This document shows, piece after piece, positions 42,476 through 52,762 of a stretch of DNA of 64,000 bases. Every line of letters begins with the position of its first letter. The stretch's first letter is position 1. The stretch is from Leidyana gryllorum EB-2025a (Eukaryota > Apicomplexa). Position numbers and translations under genes: made by a program. The notes beneath the pieces were generated by a model. That model made no database searches and was not told the DNA's origin. It saw only the letters and a program-made list of their open reading frames with translations. Where the stretch lies: positions 124,001 through 188,000 of the forward strand of contig JBLWGC010000140.1 in the NCBI GenBank assembly GCA_048772705.1, given 5' to 3'.

Positions 42476-44546
42476 ATGAAGTTTGGAATTATAGTAGTGG
42501 GCATCCTACTTGATGTGGCGGTTGGTCGAGTGGGCCGCAAAGAGGTCCACAGAACCCTTCCAGGTGCCACACCCCTGATATTCGCACCCGACTTACCTCT
42601 TTTATCTGGGCTGAAAGTGAAAGATGCTTCGTCCACCTTTTGGCACACCTATCAAGACATAGATATTCTACTCTTCCGGTAATCAGCGCCTGTTTCTTGT
42701 GTCAGATCACTTTGCGAATCGCTGTGGACAGACGAGTTCCAATTAGCGTGGCAGTGCCGCAAGAAGAGCTGCGTGCCGCCGGCGTGGATGGTAATGGAGT
42801 CGCCGTCGCAAATGAAATCCACGCTGTGCTGCCTTCTCAGCTCCCCGACCTCTGCAATTGAGAGTGGAGTTGGCGCTCGCCCCTCACGACGAAGATCTGG
42901 ATGAAACGCCGGTGATTCTAATTGAGCGAAAACGCTTTGGCGGTGCTCTGCATATCAGACACGGTAATCAATCGGCAGAGTCCCTCACAATTGTCCGTTA
43001 TTAGACTCTTCGAACTTTTGTGACTGGCTACATGCCCCGGACCCACGAACTACGGGTGTCACCATTGGAACTTCGTTGACACTGCAGCCGAGGAATAGCA
43101 AAACCGCCAACAAGCTGTCTAGTTGGCGGGGATCGGGAACAATCAGCGACGTGAGCACGCGATGGCAGCACACCGTGTCTCCTTCACACTGAAACACATG
43201 TCTTTCAGGATTTCGTAATGTACATTGGATTCGCGGGGGTGAAGAAAGAGGCCCGTCGAGTGGATTTTACCATTTCAGCTCACCTGGAACCAGTCACAGG
43301 TATGAAGGTTCCACCCGCCATAATGAATGAATTACAATTTAACACACGTCAGATCCTGGCTACCAACCGGCGTGTGCTGCATTCCAAAAGTTCGCCCAAC
43401 CTCCATCAGTGACTCATGCATTGAAGACAACGGCTGTACCGGGGCTGGGAGTGTTGGCTAAGGAATTTATTGTCCGGAAATGGACAGATCTCCCGAGTTC
43501 AGAAGACTTGGTACTTGAACCCTACCGTGATCGACTGGGACGGTACAGTGTGGATGTCAAGTTGGATGGAAGTAATGTATTGGCTTTGGGACTGGACATG
43601 CCGGGTCTGAGGCATGGGAGGAGCAGAGGCTCTGCAGCTCCGTATCCTATGTTATTGATATCTGGTCCACGTCCGGGTGAGGTTGATGTTCTGATTGGAA
43701 GTTACCATGCACAATCGGTTTGGGAACTCCAGCGGTATCATCAGTTCGCTAACACGAGCGTGGGGGCCTACGAGCCAACAAGCTGGGCAGTCCCTTTGCG
43801 AGGAATATTGCAGCATATGGAACAGCATGCTTCCGCTCTGGCGCCGCCAGGAAGCACGCTGTTGGTGTTGGTCTTGCCACGGGAGCCACATCCGATCCCA
43901 ATACATATCACCACCCTCCTCTTATCGTCACAACATACTGTGGGCGCTGCCCAGAAGGCCGGTGTGCATCTTGCTGGAGGGATTCACCCGCCCATATTGG
44001 TCACCGACAAGGATCAGAACCTCAAGGGCCATTCACACTTGATATTCGGGGGTATGAGAGCATATACGACGTTCGTACGGTCAGTGCTCTTCGCTGCCCT
44101 GGGTCTTGCAGCGGCCCTTGGCATAGCTAGAGCTTTCTGGATCCTTATGTCAGAAGTCGCTGCCCGTCATACCGGTAAGTCCACAAGGAAACATTCTGCG
44201 GCTCTCCACACCACGTGACCCTGCAGAAGGCCGGATAGCCAACTTGTCAAACTGTTTCGGAGCCGCCAGCAACACTGGAAACCGCGTGCTGGAGCGAAAG
44301 GCTCGATCTGTTGAAATCTCCTCGGTTCGGCCTCCACCCGCCTCCACAGGCTGGGATGAGTCCCAAGAGCGCATCCCGCTCTGCGCACCCCACAGCGAAC
44401 CTAATTCGAGCTCAGTGGTCGAAAGTCAAACCACACCACGCCACACCCACAACCATGGCCACACAGCCGATCACGATCACAGAACAAGCCATGATCATGC
44501 TGGTGACAGCCATGACTTTGACGCATTTGAGATCTCAAGTAACTGA
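42476..44546 (+). CDS. Type I membrane protein with His-rich cytosolic tail, function unknown
   Basis: Exons 42476-42678, 42732-42790, 42841-42963, 43005-43150, 43209-43299, 43353-44174 and 44227-44546 give 587 aa. The N-terminus (MKFGIIVVGILLDVAVG) is a signal peptide. A large beta-rich lumenal region follows (LQLRVELALAPHDEDLDE, MYIGFAGVKKEARRVDF, YSVDVKLDGSNVLALGL), then one transmembrane helix near residue 465 (LFAALGLAAALGIARAFWIL). The tail is Arg/Ser-rich and ends in a His/Asp cluster (HTHNHGHTADHDHR...) that looks metal-binding. I recognise no named family; an ER or cell-surface receptor-like role is inference. Its start is 28 bp from the divergent DeSI gene. Confidence 0.65.
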
Positions 44547-44556
44547 AATTGTATCG

Positions 44557-44573
44557 ATATATATATATATATA
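44557..44573. repeat. (AT)n microsatellite
   Basis: An uninterrupted AT dinucleotide run just after the stop codon of the type I membrane protein, in the short convergent spacer. Confidence 0.9.
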
Positions 44574-44651
44574 AGATCTGAATGCAGTATGTTGATACGT
44601 GAACGCACACAAATAAAAAGAAACACGATCATGTGGCGATGAATATAGAGA

Positions 44652-45515
44652 TCATTTAGTCACCGATCTCTGGAAGGACAATATGTCCGAAATCCCGCCA
44701 CTGGCTGTGGTATCCCTCGACGACCCTTTCTCGTCGCTCTCCAAACGCGCCGCCAAATCACGAAGCTCCTTCTGACCTGATCGTACTTGGGTCACCAAGT
44801 CAGATTGCTGACGACGCATCTCTGTCCTCCTCCTCATAGCCCGCTCTTTCTCGCGACTGATCTCCACGAAACAGTCTTGCTTGGATCTTGCGGTTTCGCG
44901 AATCTCAAGCTCGAGCGGCAATTCAAAGCTTTTGACGGGTCGGGGAGGTGGTCTCTCCTGAAAGTCACGCTTCCGCTTAGATGCCTCGGCCATCATCTTC
45001 AAGACATTAGGCGGAGGCGCGACCTTGTGGCGCGGCTTGGGGGCCGCGTTCGTCAATGCCCGATCGCCTGCTAGCTCACGAACATGATTCCCCTTTGGGG
45101 CCAAAAAGAATCCTGGGGCGACCACCTTTCCCTCCTCAAAAAGCTTGCGCACATTTATCTAGAAACGAACGAATGCCGAATCAGTGGTGCGGTGCCTCAC
45201 CTTTTTGATAAAGGGCGCGTATGCAACGGATATTTCGCTGTAGCTGTTGAATCCGATCATCCAACCGGATGGTATGTATCCTCGCTCCTCCGCAAATTCG
45301 TAGATTCGAACGACTTGCTCGAATAGAATGGTCTCCTCAGGGCCAACAGGTGCGTAGAGCCCTTCGATCAAAACAGCCGACTTGAGTCGGCGGCGGTATG
45401 GTGCTGACAATAGTGCCAACTTTGGGGCATTGCAGCGTTCCGCCAGCTGGACCAGGAGCTTGCTGAATGCAAATCTCACCATCGGGGCAACCTTGAAGCT
45501 TGGATGTCCTCTTAC
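44652..45515 (-). CDS. Coiled-coil protein of unknown function (5' exon unresolved)
   Basis: Two exons are clear: 45515-45201 and 45158-44652, joined in phase over a 42-nt intron. The first begins after a CGTATTAG acceptor with VRGHPSFKVAPMVRFAF and contains LVQLAERCNAPKLALLSAPY and GYIPSGWMIGFNSYSEI. The second continues INVRKLFEEGKVVAPGFFLA, then a Lys/Arg/Glu-rich coiled coil (SREKERAMRRRTEMRRQ). A plausible 5' exon is the frame at 45826-45650 (MVTIRACYASLLPIQ...), but I could not match its phase. The intervening intron includes ACACACGTGTG. No family recognised. Confidence 0.55.
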
Positions 45516-45852
45516 CTAATACGACGTTGTGTTGCTCGCAATATGCCCGAATAATTCCCGTAAATACGACCACCACACGTCATAGCACACGTGTGTGTCA
45601 GCATTATCCTCAACTACCCAAACCCACAGAGCTGGATTCCACTACGGATACCGGACGGCGGGCACCTCTTGAGTGACGCTTGCGGACCCAATAACAAGTC
45701 GCGAAGGGCGACCAGTGCATAACATGGGTGTGCAGATAGAATAGTTACAAGAAATAGTAGCGATGCAAGTGGTTTAGGGGATTGTATGGGCAGTAGGGAA
45801 GCATAGCATGCGCGTATGGTTACCATCATTCAGATCAAGAGTGACCTGCGCC

Positions 45853-46656
45853 CTAAACTACTGTGCGCTGCACGTCATCCGGATTTGTCCGAACCACTGC
45901 TGGATGCTCCACTCCATAAATTCTGGGGCGAAGGGCTCGTGGGCCCACGCCGTCGGCATCTTCAATCATGTGGTATGCATTCCCAGTCGTCGACTGCCAG
46001 TACTTTCCGTCACGTTTTGTGATCGTGTAGACGGCAGAAGAGCCCAATTGCAAGTCATTTTCATCGTGAAGCGAAAAGTAATGAGACCACCGGTCGCAGC
46101 CAGGCTGATAGGGAATGACTTCGTGTACCCGCACCCAACGGGTGAAGCGCTCTTGATTTCCCCCAGCTTTTCCGTTGGCTGGCATTTTGACTGCTTGGCA
46201 CACGGCCTTGTACGTTGACCCCATCTGGATCGCATTCTGTGGAACGAGGTCTACTTTCCCTTTTGCAAATGTATTAGTCATCTCCTGAAGAAGGTAAGTT
46301 GACAAGTTGGTCAAACAGCCAACCAAAGCATCTCTGCATTGAGGGGACATCTTGTGGACTTGGCTGGGATTCTCGAACCATCCGGGAAACAGGTGAATTG
46401 TGTGACGATCCTTTTGGTCCCTCCACGTCAAGTGATGTGACAGAAGCCTTTGTCCTATGTACTCCACCTCATTTCCAATGTCCATCAGTCGGGTCGGCCG
46501 AACAACTTCAGAGGCCACAATGGAATCGTGCAAACTCTCAGGGGTCAGTGACAGTAAAGAGAAGTTAGAAGATGATGCTACCAAGACGGTTTGGCAGAAT
46601 GGCTTTAGGTGGCTATCAGACCGGTTTCTTTGAACATTCTTGAGAAACTTGAACAT
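45853..46656 (-). CDS. Family A paralogue 1 (lineage-specific, unknown function)
   Basis: Intronless, 267 aa from ATG 46656 (the frame is open a little upstream). It shares with the next paralogues a helix centred on CLTNLSTYLLQEM, a VDLVPQNAIQMGSTYKAVC strand pair, a W-S-Y/H-Y-F block (RWSHYFSLHDEND) and the closing SSAVYTITKRDGKYWQS. The N-terminus lacks the MVxC(V/I)K start seen in other copies and instead has MFKFLKNVQ, with LVASSSNFSLLSL in the matching place. The alternation of helix and strands suggests a small alpha/beta domain. No known family recognised. First member of a minus-strand array reaching to about 56 kb. Confidence 0.7.
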   Translation of the reverse strand: MFKFLKNVQRNRSDSHLKPFCQTVLVASSSNFSLLSLTPESLHDSIVASEVVRPTRLMDIGNEVEYIGQRLLSHHLTWRDQKDRHTIHLFPGWFENPSQVHKMSPQCRDALVGCLTNLSTYLLQEMTNTFAKGKVDLVPQNAIQMGSTYKAVCQAVKMPANGKAGGNQERFTRWVRVHEVIPYQPGCDRWSHYFSLHDENDLQLGSSAVYTITKRDGKYWQSTTGNAYHMIEDADGVGPRALRPRIYGVEHPAVVRTNPDDVQRTVV

Positions 46657-47081
46657 CACTGGTCGCTTGTGAGCCGAAAAATTCAGCTCGTACACAATAA
46701 TCTCACCACCTTATCAAGTGGGCTCCCTCCCTAATCTGCATTCCACAGCGGCCATCATCTATGCCGCGATACGATGGCCAGACACCGTGACTCACGGGGG
46801 TGTGGACACCGTGTCTCACGGGGGTATGGACACCGTGTCTCCTATATGCGAGTAACTACAAAAGATAGAAGTTTCGGACGCACACAGACAGCGTTTGCGG
46901 GCGTATATCAATGCAGAAAGGGGAACAGTCAGCGACTTGGAGTAATTCGAGCGGAAAGCAACGACCTTGAACTTCGCACACACCAAAAATGTTTCCTAAG
47001 CCCGACTGGATATTGATCACATGGCCTGGTTTGTTTTCGAGTGATTATTGACCACAGCCTGACGTCACTCATACCACCCGC
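46657..47081. other. Spacer between family A paralogues 1 and 2
   Basis: 425 bp with no supported frame. It carries the 24-bp tandem repeat at 46781-46848 and is presumably the promoter of paralogue 1. Confidence 0.5.
46781..46848. repeat. 24-bp tandem repeat, about 2.5 copies
   Basis: Unit gacaccgtgtctcacggggg plus four more bases, at 46781-46804, 46805-46828 and a partial third copy. The unit itself carries the GTGTCTC half of the dispersed GGAGAC motif. Confidence 0.9.
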
Positions 47082-47861
47082 TTACATTAGTGTGCAACAT
47101 CCGCCCACTGAACATAGTCGTGCAGCTTGTGCTTCCATTGATATATCTTCGGGCTGTGTGTCTACAAGACTCCCCGTCTGTGATTCCACGTTCTCACATG
47201 ACTTTGTGGCTTTCTTCTCACCGACCTTCTCCTGACTTTGTCGGTACTGCCCGTCGACCTTTGAGATCTTGTAGACAGAAGATAATTTGATTTTCCGGGT
47301 GCGGTTACGAGTCACTACGAATTGATACGACCACGAATCGGCATCGGGCTGATATTTAGTAACTTGTCTCAGAGCCACAGTGTACGTTGTTGGAAGACGC
47401 CGGTCGTCGCCGCTCGCACGATCAGTACATACGGCTCTGAATCTTGAGCCGAATCGCATCCCATCGTAAGGCACAAGCTCTATTTCGAAAGCTTTGGACC
47501 GCGGCTCAATTGTTCGCAGCAAGAAGCCGGCCATATTGCTTAAAGCATTATCCAGCGCGTCTCTCTCGTGATCTGAGAGGGCGTTGCCAGCCTCACGTTT
47601 GAAACACGCGGTTCTAAGTTTCACACACCTGCCCAGATGAGAGGTATACCAAGTAATCTTCTTGTTGCCGGTGAGTCTGTCACCGTGGAATGTGACTAGA
47701 CCTTCATTGCTCAACAAGTGACTTTGTAGGGGAACCAAGATGTCGTTCTGCACTGTCGTGGCCGATTGCAGGGGCAAAGATGCCAGAAGGAACGTATGGC
47801 CTAAGATGCCCACACCCATAGTGGGCTGACTGTGTGGTGACAGCTTTATACAACCGACCAT
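47082..47861 (-). CDS. Family A paralogue 2
   Basis: Intronless, 259 aa. It starts MVGCIKLSPHSQP with the conserved hydrophobic GHTFLLASLPLQSA segment about 20 residues in (possibly a signal sequence). It then has ALSNMAGFLLRTIEP, IELVPYDGMRFGSRFRAVC, YQPDADSWSYQFVV and LSSVYKISKVDGQYRQS. Unlike its relatives it has a C-terminal extension ending CSVGGCCTLM. Cys-Thr-Leu-Met fits the CaaX prenylation pattern, with a neighbouring Cys that could be palmitoylated. Function unknown. Confidence 0.75.
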   Translation of the reverse strand: MVGCIKLSPHSQPTMGVGILGHTFLLASLPLQSATTVQNDILVPLQSHLLSNEGLVTFHGDRLTGNKKITWYTSHLGRCVKLRTACFKREAGNALSDHERDALDNALSNMAGFLLRTIEPRSKAFEIELVPYDGMRFGSRFRAVCTDRASGDDRRLPTTYTVALRQVTKYQPDADSWSYQFVVTRNRTRKIKLSSVYKISKVDGQYRQSQEKVGEKKATKSCENVESQTGSLVDTQPEDISMEAQAARLCSVGGCCTLM

Positions 47862-47970
47862 TAATCTGAAAGGGTAAAATTTTGATGGGCTGGAGTGTGG
47901 CCGACACCACGTATGTCACCACAATCAACTACCAATCTCCGTCGATGCAGTAGCGTATCCGACTATCATT

Positions 47971-48010
47971 CAACGATCGTCATCACTCCTCAACGATCGT
48001 CATCACTCCT
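47971..48010. repeat. Perfect 20-bp tandem duplication
   Basis: The unit caacgatcgtcatcactcct occurs twice head to tail at 47971-47990 and 47991-48010. Confidence 0.95.
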
Positions 48011-48642
48011 CTTTGATCGGAAAGGAGCGAAACCCCGGCCGGGACTACTTGCGCGCAAACCTCGTCAGGGGCCTGCCGAGCGAGACGCAAGCGCACACGA
48101 TCACACAGAATAACACGCGTGTAGAATGTATCCGCTCTCATCGTTCGACCGACGTGCCGCCACACCGGTGCTTTGTTGATTGCATTAGCATTGCCCAGAC
48201 GAAGACGCGATGTACCGGAACGATAAAATTTGACCGTCAGATTTTTGTGTTCCAGACCCACCAAGTCACCTCTTTAGTATTTCTGATCCATTGTCTGGAT
48301 GGTGAGGTTACAGGACTCTCTCAACATGACATTGTTGATATCGGATTGGCGAAGAGCAATAGTGCAATGAATGCTGTCGTCATCATAGCTTTGATCGGGC
48401 GACTGCCGACGGATGTGGACGATAAAGCCGGGTTCGTTGGGGGCCGCCCTCTAAATGGTACTTGCGGAGGTATCGGTGGGATCGGATCCATCCACACACT
48501 GGGTACGAGCTCGGCATTCGCGACACCTCCCGCGCTTTTGGATGGAATCAGTGTCTTGAGAGTTCTTACAGTATCTTCTAGACAAAAACTCATCAGCTCT
48601 GTCCGGTGATTGTGTCTTTGGGGCAACCCTTCGTGTGCCGTG
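47983..48642 (-). pseudogene. Degenerate open frame with two in-frame stops
   Basis: One frame of 220 codons reads as plausible protein throughout but is broken by TAG at 48453-48451 and TAA at 48276-48274. Blocks include GRCRECRARTQCVDGSDP, NEPGFIVHIRRQSPD, INNVMLRESCNLTIQTM and LTVKFYRSGTSRLRLGNAN. Neither stop sits in a convincing intron. It could be a decayed gene or, less likely, exons of a spliced gene I failed to join. It does not clearly align with family A or B. A plus-strand frame at 48013-48609 overlaps it. Confidence 0.35.
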
Positions 48643-49399
48643 CTATAACAATGGAGTTGTGGGCGACCGAGGCCCAACCCATTTCAGACTTCATCCCACA
48701 CAGGTCCTCGAGCAGACGGCGGGTTTGGGGGGTGACAGTCCTCCGGTGAGGAAAAGTATGAGTCTGCGGGTCGTTTGCGACGAGTAAACAGTCGTGAAGG
48801 AGGCAGAAGGGGGTGCCAATTGAGCTGTCTAATTGGCTCGTGAGATCTTTCGAGCCGGCTGGTTTCTCTTCGCTACAGCTGAGGTCGGCGCTTACTGGCG
48901 CGGACCCCCGGTGCCAATATATCATTCAACGTGCGGCCAACCGATACTTCAAGGACTCGGGTCACAGCGAGAGGTTTGAGGTCGACGGGGCGCGAGGTCG
49001 AGAAGGAGTCTTGTCGTTCTCTCCCGAAGCTATCCGCCCGCGGGGCCGACAATGACATGGCCGAAATTGCCTATAACCGAGGCCGTTCGCGTGCGCACAC
49101 TCACAAGAACACGATTACTGACTGGGGGAGAGAAACCTGAACCGGCCCAAAGATGTTACGATTGATGTTATTGTCCCGTCAAGAGAGTCCCGCGTGCCCC
49201 TCTCAGCCTGATGTGTCTACCAGCCAAAGGACACTGCGATATGCGCCTTCAAAGAGTTAAGTTCATGCAAAAAGCACTGCGGCACGCACACACACACATA
49301 TACATACATCGATTTTGTGGATCATTGAGTCATTGAAACGCTTCATTCCAAACAGAGTATCGCTACGGTTCTCGCACCTTTATTTATTGGACGAGTTGT
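48643..49399. other. Uncertain region
   Basis: Open stretches on the minus strand (49058-48873, starting MSLSAPRADSFGRE, and 48925-48593, ending KGCPKDTITGQS) look partly coding, but no splice phases fit. They may be further pieces of the degenerate frame next to them. The rest (49140-49399) holds a CA-rich run near 49288-49305 and nothing else recognised. Confidence 0.3.
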
Positions 49400-50101
49400 C
49401 TACAGTTTGTGTGTAGCCTCCTTGCGACCACTCGAGATAGTAGACGATACTATGGTCCCCTTTGAATCGGTTCGCCGAAGTTTGTAGGCCGAGCTGTCTG
49501 GATTCTTTTGATACGGCCCGTACTCAGTAATCTTCGGTGTGTACGTTTAATATGCCGACGTCAGCGGCGGGAAACCGGTCAACTCGCAGACAGAAGTCTC
49601 CACCATCCGTTGACTGGAAGAAATTCGCTTTCCCGGGATGGATTCGCAGATAAACGGGCGCATCAGAGCTGAATGCTCGGATGAGAAGTGTTGCCATGTT
49701 GGTTAGACAGCTCTCCATAGCAATTCGGAATTTGTGGTCTGTTAGATACTCAAGAGTCTTGCAGAAAGTCGAGATTAACCGTCACCACCGTTGTGGCGTT
49801 TGGGGAATGCCACGCCACCAGCTTCCCGAGGAGCGCATTGCCTTTGCACACATTTTTCGTCGTCTCTACTCCATCCTCCCTCCAAGGGCACTTCGAGCGC
49901 AGTTGCCCTCGACGGCGAACGAGGCGCCAGCCCATCGCGTTTGGTGGCTCCCGATGATTCGGGGTCGGTTCCTGCGGTCGTAGACAGAGCCAAGCTTTGA
50001 GGCAATGATGCCAAGAGCAATGTGTGGCACAAAGGACCGGTGGCCCAACCCTGCGGAGTTGGATGAATCTGCTTCACACACTGAACCGTTGAGTGTCGCA
50101 C
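49400..50101 (-). pseudogene. Family A paralogue, frameshifted copy
   Basis: Fragments of a family A protein lie in order but in different frames. The N-terminus (VQCVKQIHPTP then CHTLLLASLPQSLALS) is at about 50080-49960, the central helix (MESCLTNMATLLIRAF) at 49718-49524, and the C-terminal SSAYKLRRTDSKGTIV at about 49530-49400. At least two frameshifts are needed to join them, so the copy looks inactive unless introns hide there. Confidence 0.65.
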
Positions 50102-50405
50102 TTGAAGTACTCAATCAGCCAGGATCGAATGCTTAGTTCGGTCCAGAATGGAAATTTCGAGTGCCGTTGTCGCAACAAGCCACCTATCTGAAAGAAATAC
50201 ACCACAAAGATGTGCCATTGGTGAATTGAGTGCCACCGGCACGGAGACGCGAACTTCACAAACACGCACACTTCCAGATAGGACTTTAGATGTTCTGTTG
50301 ATAAAGTGACGTCACCCAATGTAGAAAGCCAAAGTTTTTCGATGTTGTGGTCATCACCTTCGTCCTCTTTGATTGACCAGTGAACGGCAGTCTTCCGGTA
50401 GACTC

Positions 50406-51119
50406 TTACATTCGCCGATCCTCTCCTATCCGACCCTGCTTGCACTTCTCATCGTCGCGTGCGACCAGATACGTGGGGGATGTGATCGGTTCCTCTCCCG
50501 GTGTGCAGAGTCTAAAGTAGTAACTCCAGTCGTCTTTGTTCATTTGATAGAGCTCCCTCTCGTGAATTTCCAGGGTGTGAATGGACTCCTCCCGTTCACT
50601 GGAGGTGCGGCCCAAGATGCATACGACCTTTAACGTGGAATCGAACCGGCTCGCTGATCGAAGGAAGTCACCATCTTGATGGACAATCTCTATCCGTCGG
50701 ACATTATCAACCCCCAACTGTCGCAGAACAAAGTGTGCAGCGTTTGTCAAACAGTTCTGCATAGCAACACCCAGGCTCGCGTCTTCGCGATCCTTTGCTG
50801 ACAAAAAGTCCAGTTTCATGGAAACATCCGGCTTGAAGCCCTTCAACCTCCAACGAAATGACGCTGTCTTATTGAGATCTGCCTCGACAATAGGGACTGC
50901 CGTTTCGTATGTTGCTGTGTTCAGCGTAATATCAGTCACTTCAATCGTCGTCTGGCTCATGCTCGAGTCCTTTGGCTGTGCTGAGATATCGTGGAGGCTG
51001 TCCGCTGACGTCGAGAGCGCTGAGCCTTGAGGAAGCGATGCTAGGAGAAATATGTGGGATCTTCGCACTGGTTGCCCAACAGGCAGACTGTGGCCAACCT
51101 TCTTGACACAGCTCACCAT
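50406..51119 (-). CDS. Family A paralogue 3
   Basis: Intronless, 237 aa from the ATG that matches the conserved MVSCVKKVG start. A hydrophobic HIFLLASLPQGSALS segment follows, then about 70 residues rich in Ser, Thr and Asp. The core is VAMQNCLTNAAHFVLRQL, RIEIVHQDGDFLRSAS, LKVVCILGRT, MNKDDWSYYFRLCTPGEE and SPTYLVARDDEKCKQG. The Cys in the central helix is shared with most paralogues. No enzymatic motif is visible. It is separated from the truncated next copy by 478 bp without a recognisable gene. Confidence 0.75.
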   Translation of the reverse strand: MVSCVKKVGHSLPVGQPVRRSHIFLLASLPQGSALSTSADSLHDISAQPKDSSMSQTTIEVTDITLNTATYETAVPIVEADLNKTASFRWRLKGFKPDVSMKLDFLSAKDREDASLGVAMQNCLTNAAHFVLRQLGVDNVRRIEIVHQDGDFLRSASRFDSTLKVVCILGRTSSEREESIHTLEIHERELYQMNKDDWSYYFRLCTPGEEPITSPTYLVARDDEKCKQGRIGEDRRM

Positions 51120-51597
51120 CAACAGAATCAACGACCCGCTTTGCACGACTTTTTTCGCCAACCAGAAGTGTTGTTGATCCTAAAAGGTCTCATTGCAACG
51201 CCTCCCAAACTCTGATAATTTCAGTACCAACACTGGCTCCTTGTGAGCGTTAACACACACGGAAACACACACGAATGAGCACAAAATGTTCTACTCAGTA
51301 CAATAATCAGGAGATCGGCTCACAAGACACACTGACGATGTGATGTGGGTCAGCCAGCATCAGTGTGCACTGTGAAGGACTGACAGCGGCAAAAGTGCGC
51401 AATACTCAGGCGTCGCAAAGCTGACATGTCTATCACACTGTGCCGCCGATGGCGGCTCGTTTCACTTATGCGCGGATGTCGCAGCTACTTCTCGGCCACG
51501 CACACACAGATACACACACAGATTTTAGCGGAAGCGATAAATGGAATCACTGAAATGAATGACAGAAAAGGATGTGATTGGAGATTAAATTCACAAT
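51120..51597. other. Spacer between family A paralogues
   Basis: 478 bp with no supported frame, only a short CA-rich stretch near 51500-51522. Likely promoter of paralogue 3. Confidence 0.5.
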
Positions 51598-52098
51598 TCA
51601 GTATGTCGGAACGGTCTTCCTGACAGGGAAGCGGACAATGCGAGAAGGCTGCCCAGTTCGCATTTCTCTGTAGACATCATCGACCTTTGTAATGAGATAC
51701 CCGGCCGAATCGACTTTCAAGGACTCCTCCGTTTTGGTGAGAAAACGGAAGCGATATCCCCAAGTACCTGTTGGTACCGTCTGTCGGACCTGTGCTCCGT
51801 GAACTTCTTGCCTCTCTGTCGAACCCCTGTAGGTGCACACGACGCTAAAATCTTGGTCAAGAAATCTTTCGGCCCCCGGGACCTGACTCTCGGGGAGGAG
51901 GTGTATTTCGTCAGGCACCGGAAGGTCTCGACCTGTGAATTCCCGAATCAGAAACTCTACCAAGTTGTCCAGACAGTTGGCTGTCACCGCTGTCATCTCT
52001 GCCTTGTCAGGTGCTGTCAATGCCGCATGTCCTCTTAAATTGCCAGTTTCGAGGGTAACACTCAAGCCCGAGGTGTCATGTTTCCACACCATTGACAT
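51598..52098 (-). CDS. Family A paralogue 4, N-terminally truncated
   Basis: A 166-aa frame from ATG 52098 that is clearly the closest relative of paralogue 5: MSMVWKHDTSGLSVTLE, AVTANCLDNLVEFLIREF, EIHLLPESQVPG, GTWGYRFRFLTKTEE and YLITKVDDVYREMRTG. The homology continues four codons or more upstream (GGERLLD) until an in-frame TGA, so the region encoding the usual MVxCVKK start and hydrophobic segment has been lost or put out of frame. It may be a pseudogene or a cytosolic variant. Confidence 0.6.
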   Translation of the reverse strand: MSMVWKHDTSGLSVTLETGNLRGHAALTAPDKAEMTAVTANCLDNLVEFLIREFTGRDLPVPDEIHLLPESQVPGAERFLDQDFSVVCTYRGSTERQEVHGAQVRQTVPTGTWGYRFRFLTKTEESLKVDSAGYLITKVDDVYREMRTGQPSRIVRFPVRKTVPTY

Positions 52099-52762
52099 GT
52101 CCAGGAGGCGTTCCCCACCGCAGGTGACCTCTCAGGACACCGCATACCTCACTTAGACACCAGATATTGGCAAAGTGAAATTTGGGCTCATGGCCGGTCG
52201 CTGGTGCCTTCGCAGTTCTCAGAGCTCTATGGAGTACCTGCTGTATCCTGACAGCAGGAAGGGGCCGCAATACTCTCTGCCATTGTAACATAACGTATCT
52301 ACGACACCATGCCGATGGCTCGTCTCATTTGTTTTGTAGTCCCGGCCAGCCCTGGGAGGACTGGCCGAGTCCGATCTAGATCCGCTCCGGAAATTGGGTC
52401 CGGTAGGGGCCCGGGGGTGGATCGCGTTGCTACCATTGAGAATCGAGGGTTTTTTGGATGTTTGAGGGAGATCTAGTTGTGTTCGTAAAAAAAGGGGGTT
52501 TTTGAAGCACCTAGATCCTAAGCTTATCGTTGTTAGTTTCGTGTCTCCTGTGCCGGGCCGGCCGGCACGGAGACACAGACATCCGCCGGACCGGTCTTAT
52601 GCCGGGTGGCGACAATCCAACCGTTGTCACCGTTCTTATCACATTCTATGTCCGAATGTCGTGGTTAACTCGCGTTGGCCATACACATACACAATCAAAA
52701 GCCTGTGGCGGAAAGGTTACTAATTCATAGTATGGGGAGTGAGCAGAATCTAAATTTACAAT
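52099..52762. other. Spacer with palindrome
   Basis: About 660 bp without a supported gene. It holds the 36-bp palindrome listed separately and G-rich stretches near 52396-52430. Confidence 0.5.
52541..52576. repeat. 36-bp GC-rich palindrome with GGAGACAC ends
   Basis: The outer arms gtgtctcc and ggagacac pair perfectly and the inner arms gtgccgg and ccggcac also pair, separated by a single extra t on the left and a short gccg centre. The right arm and following bases (cggagacacagacatcc) recur at about 56213-56229, which suggests a dispersed element. Confidence 0.85.
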
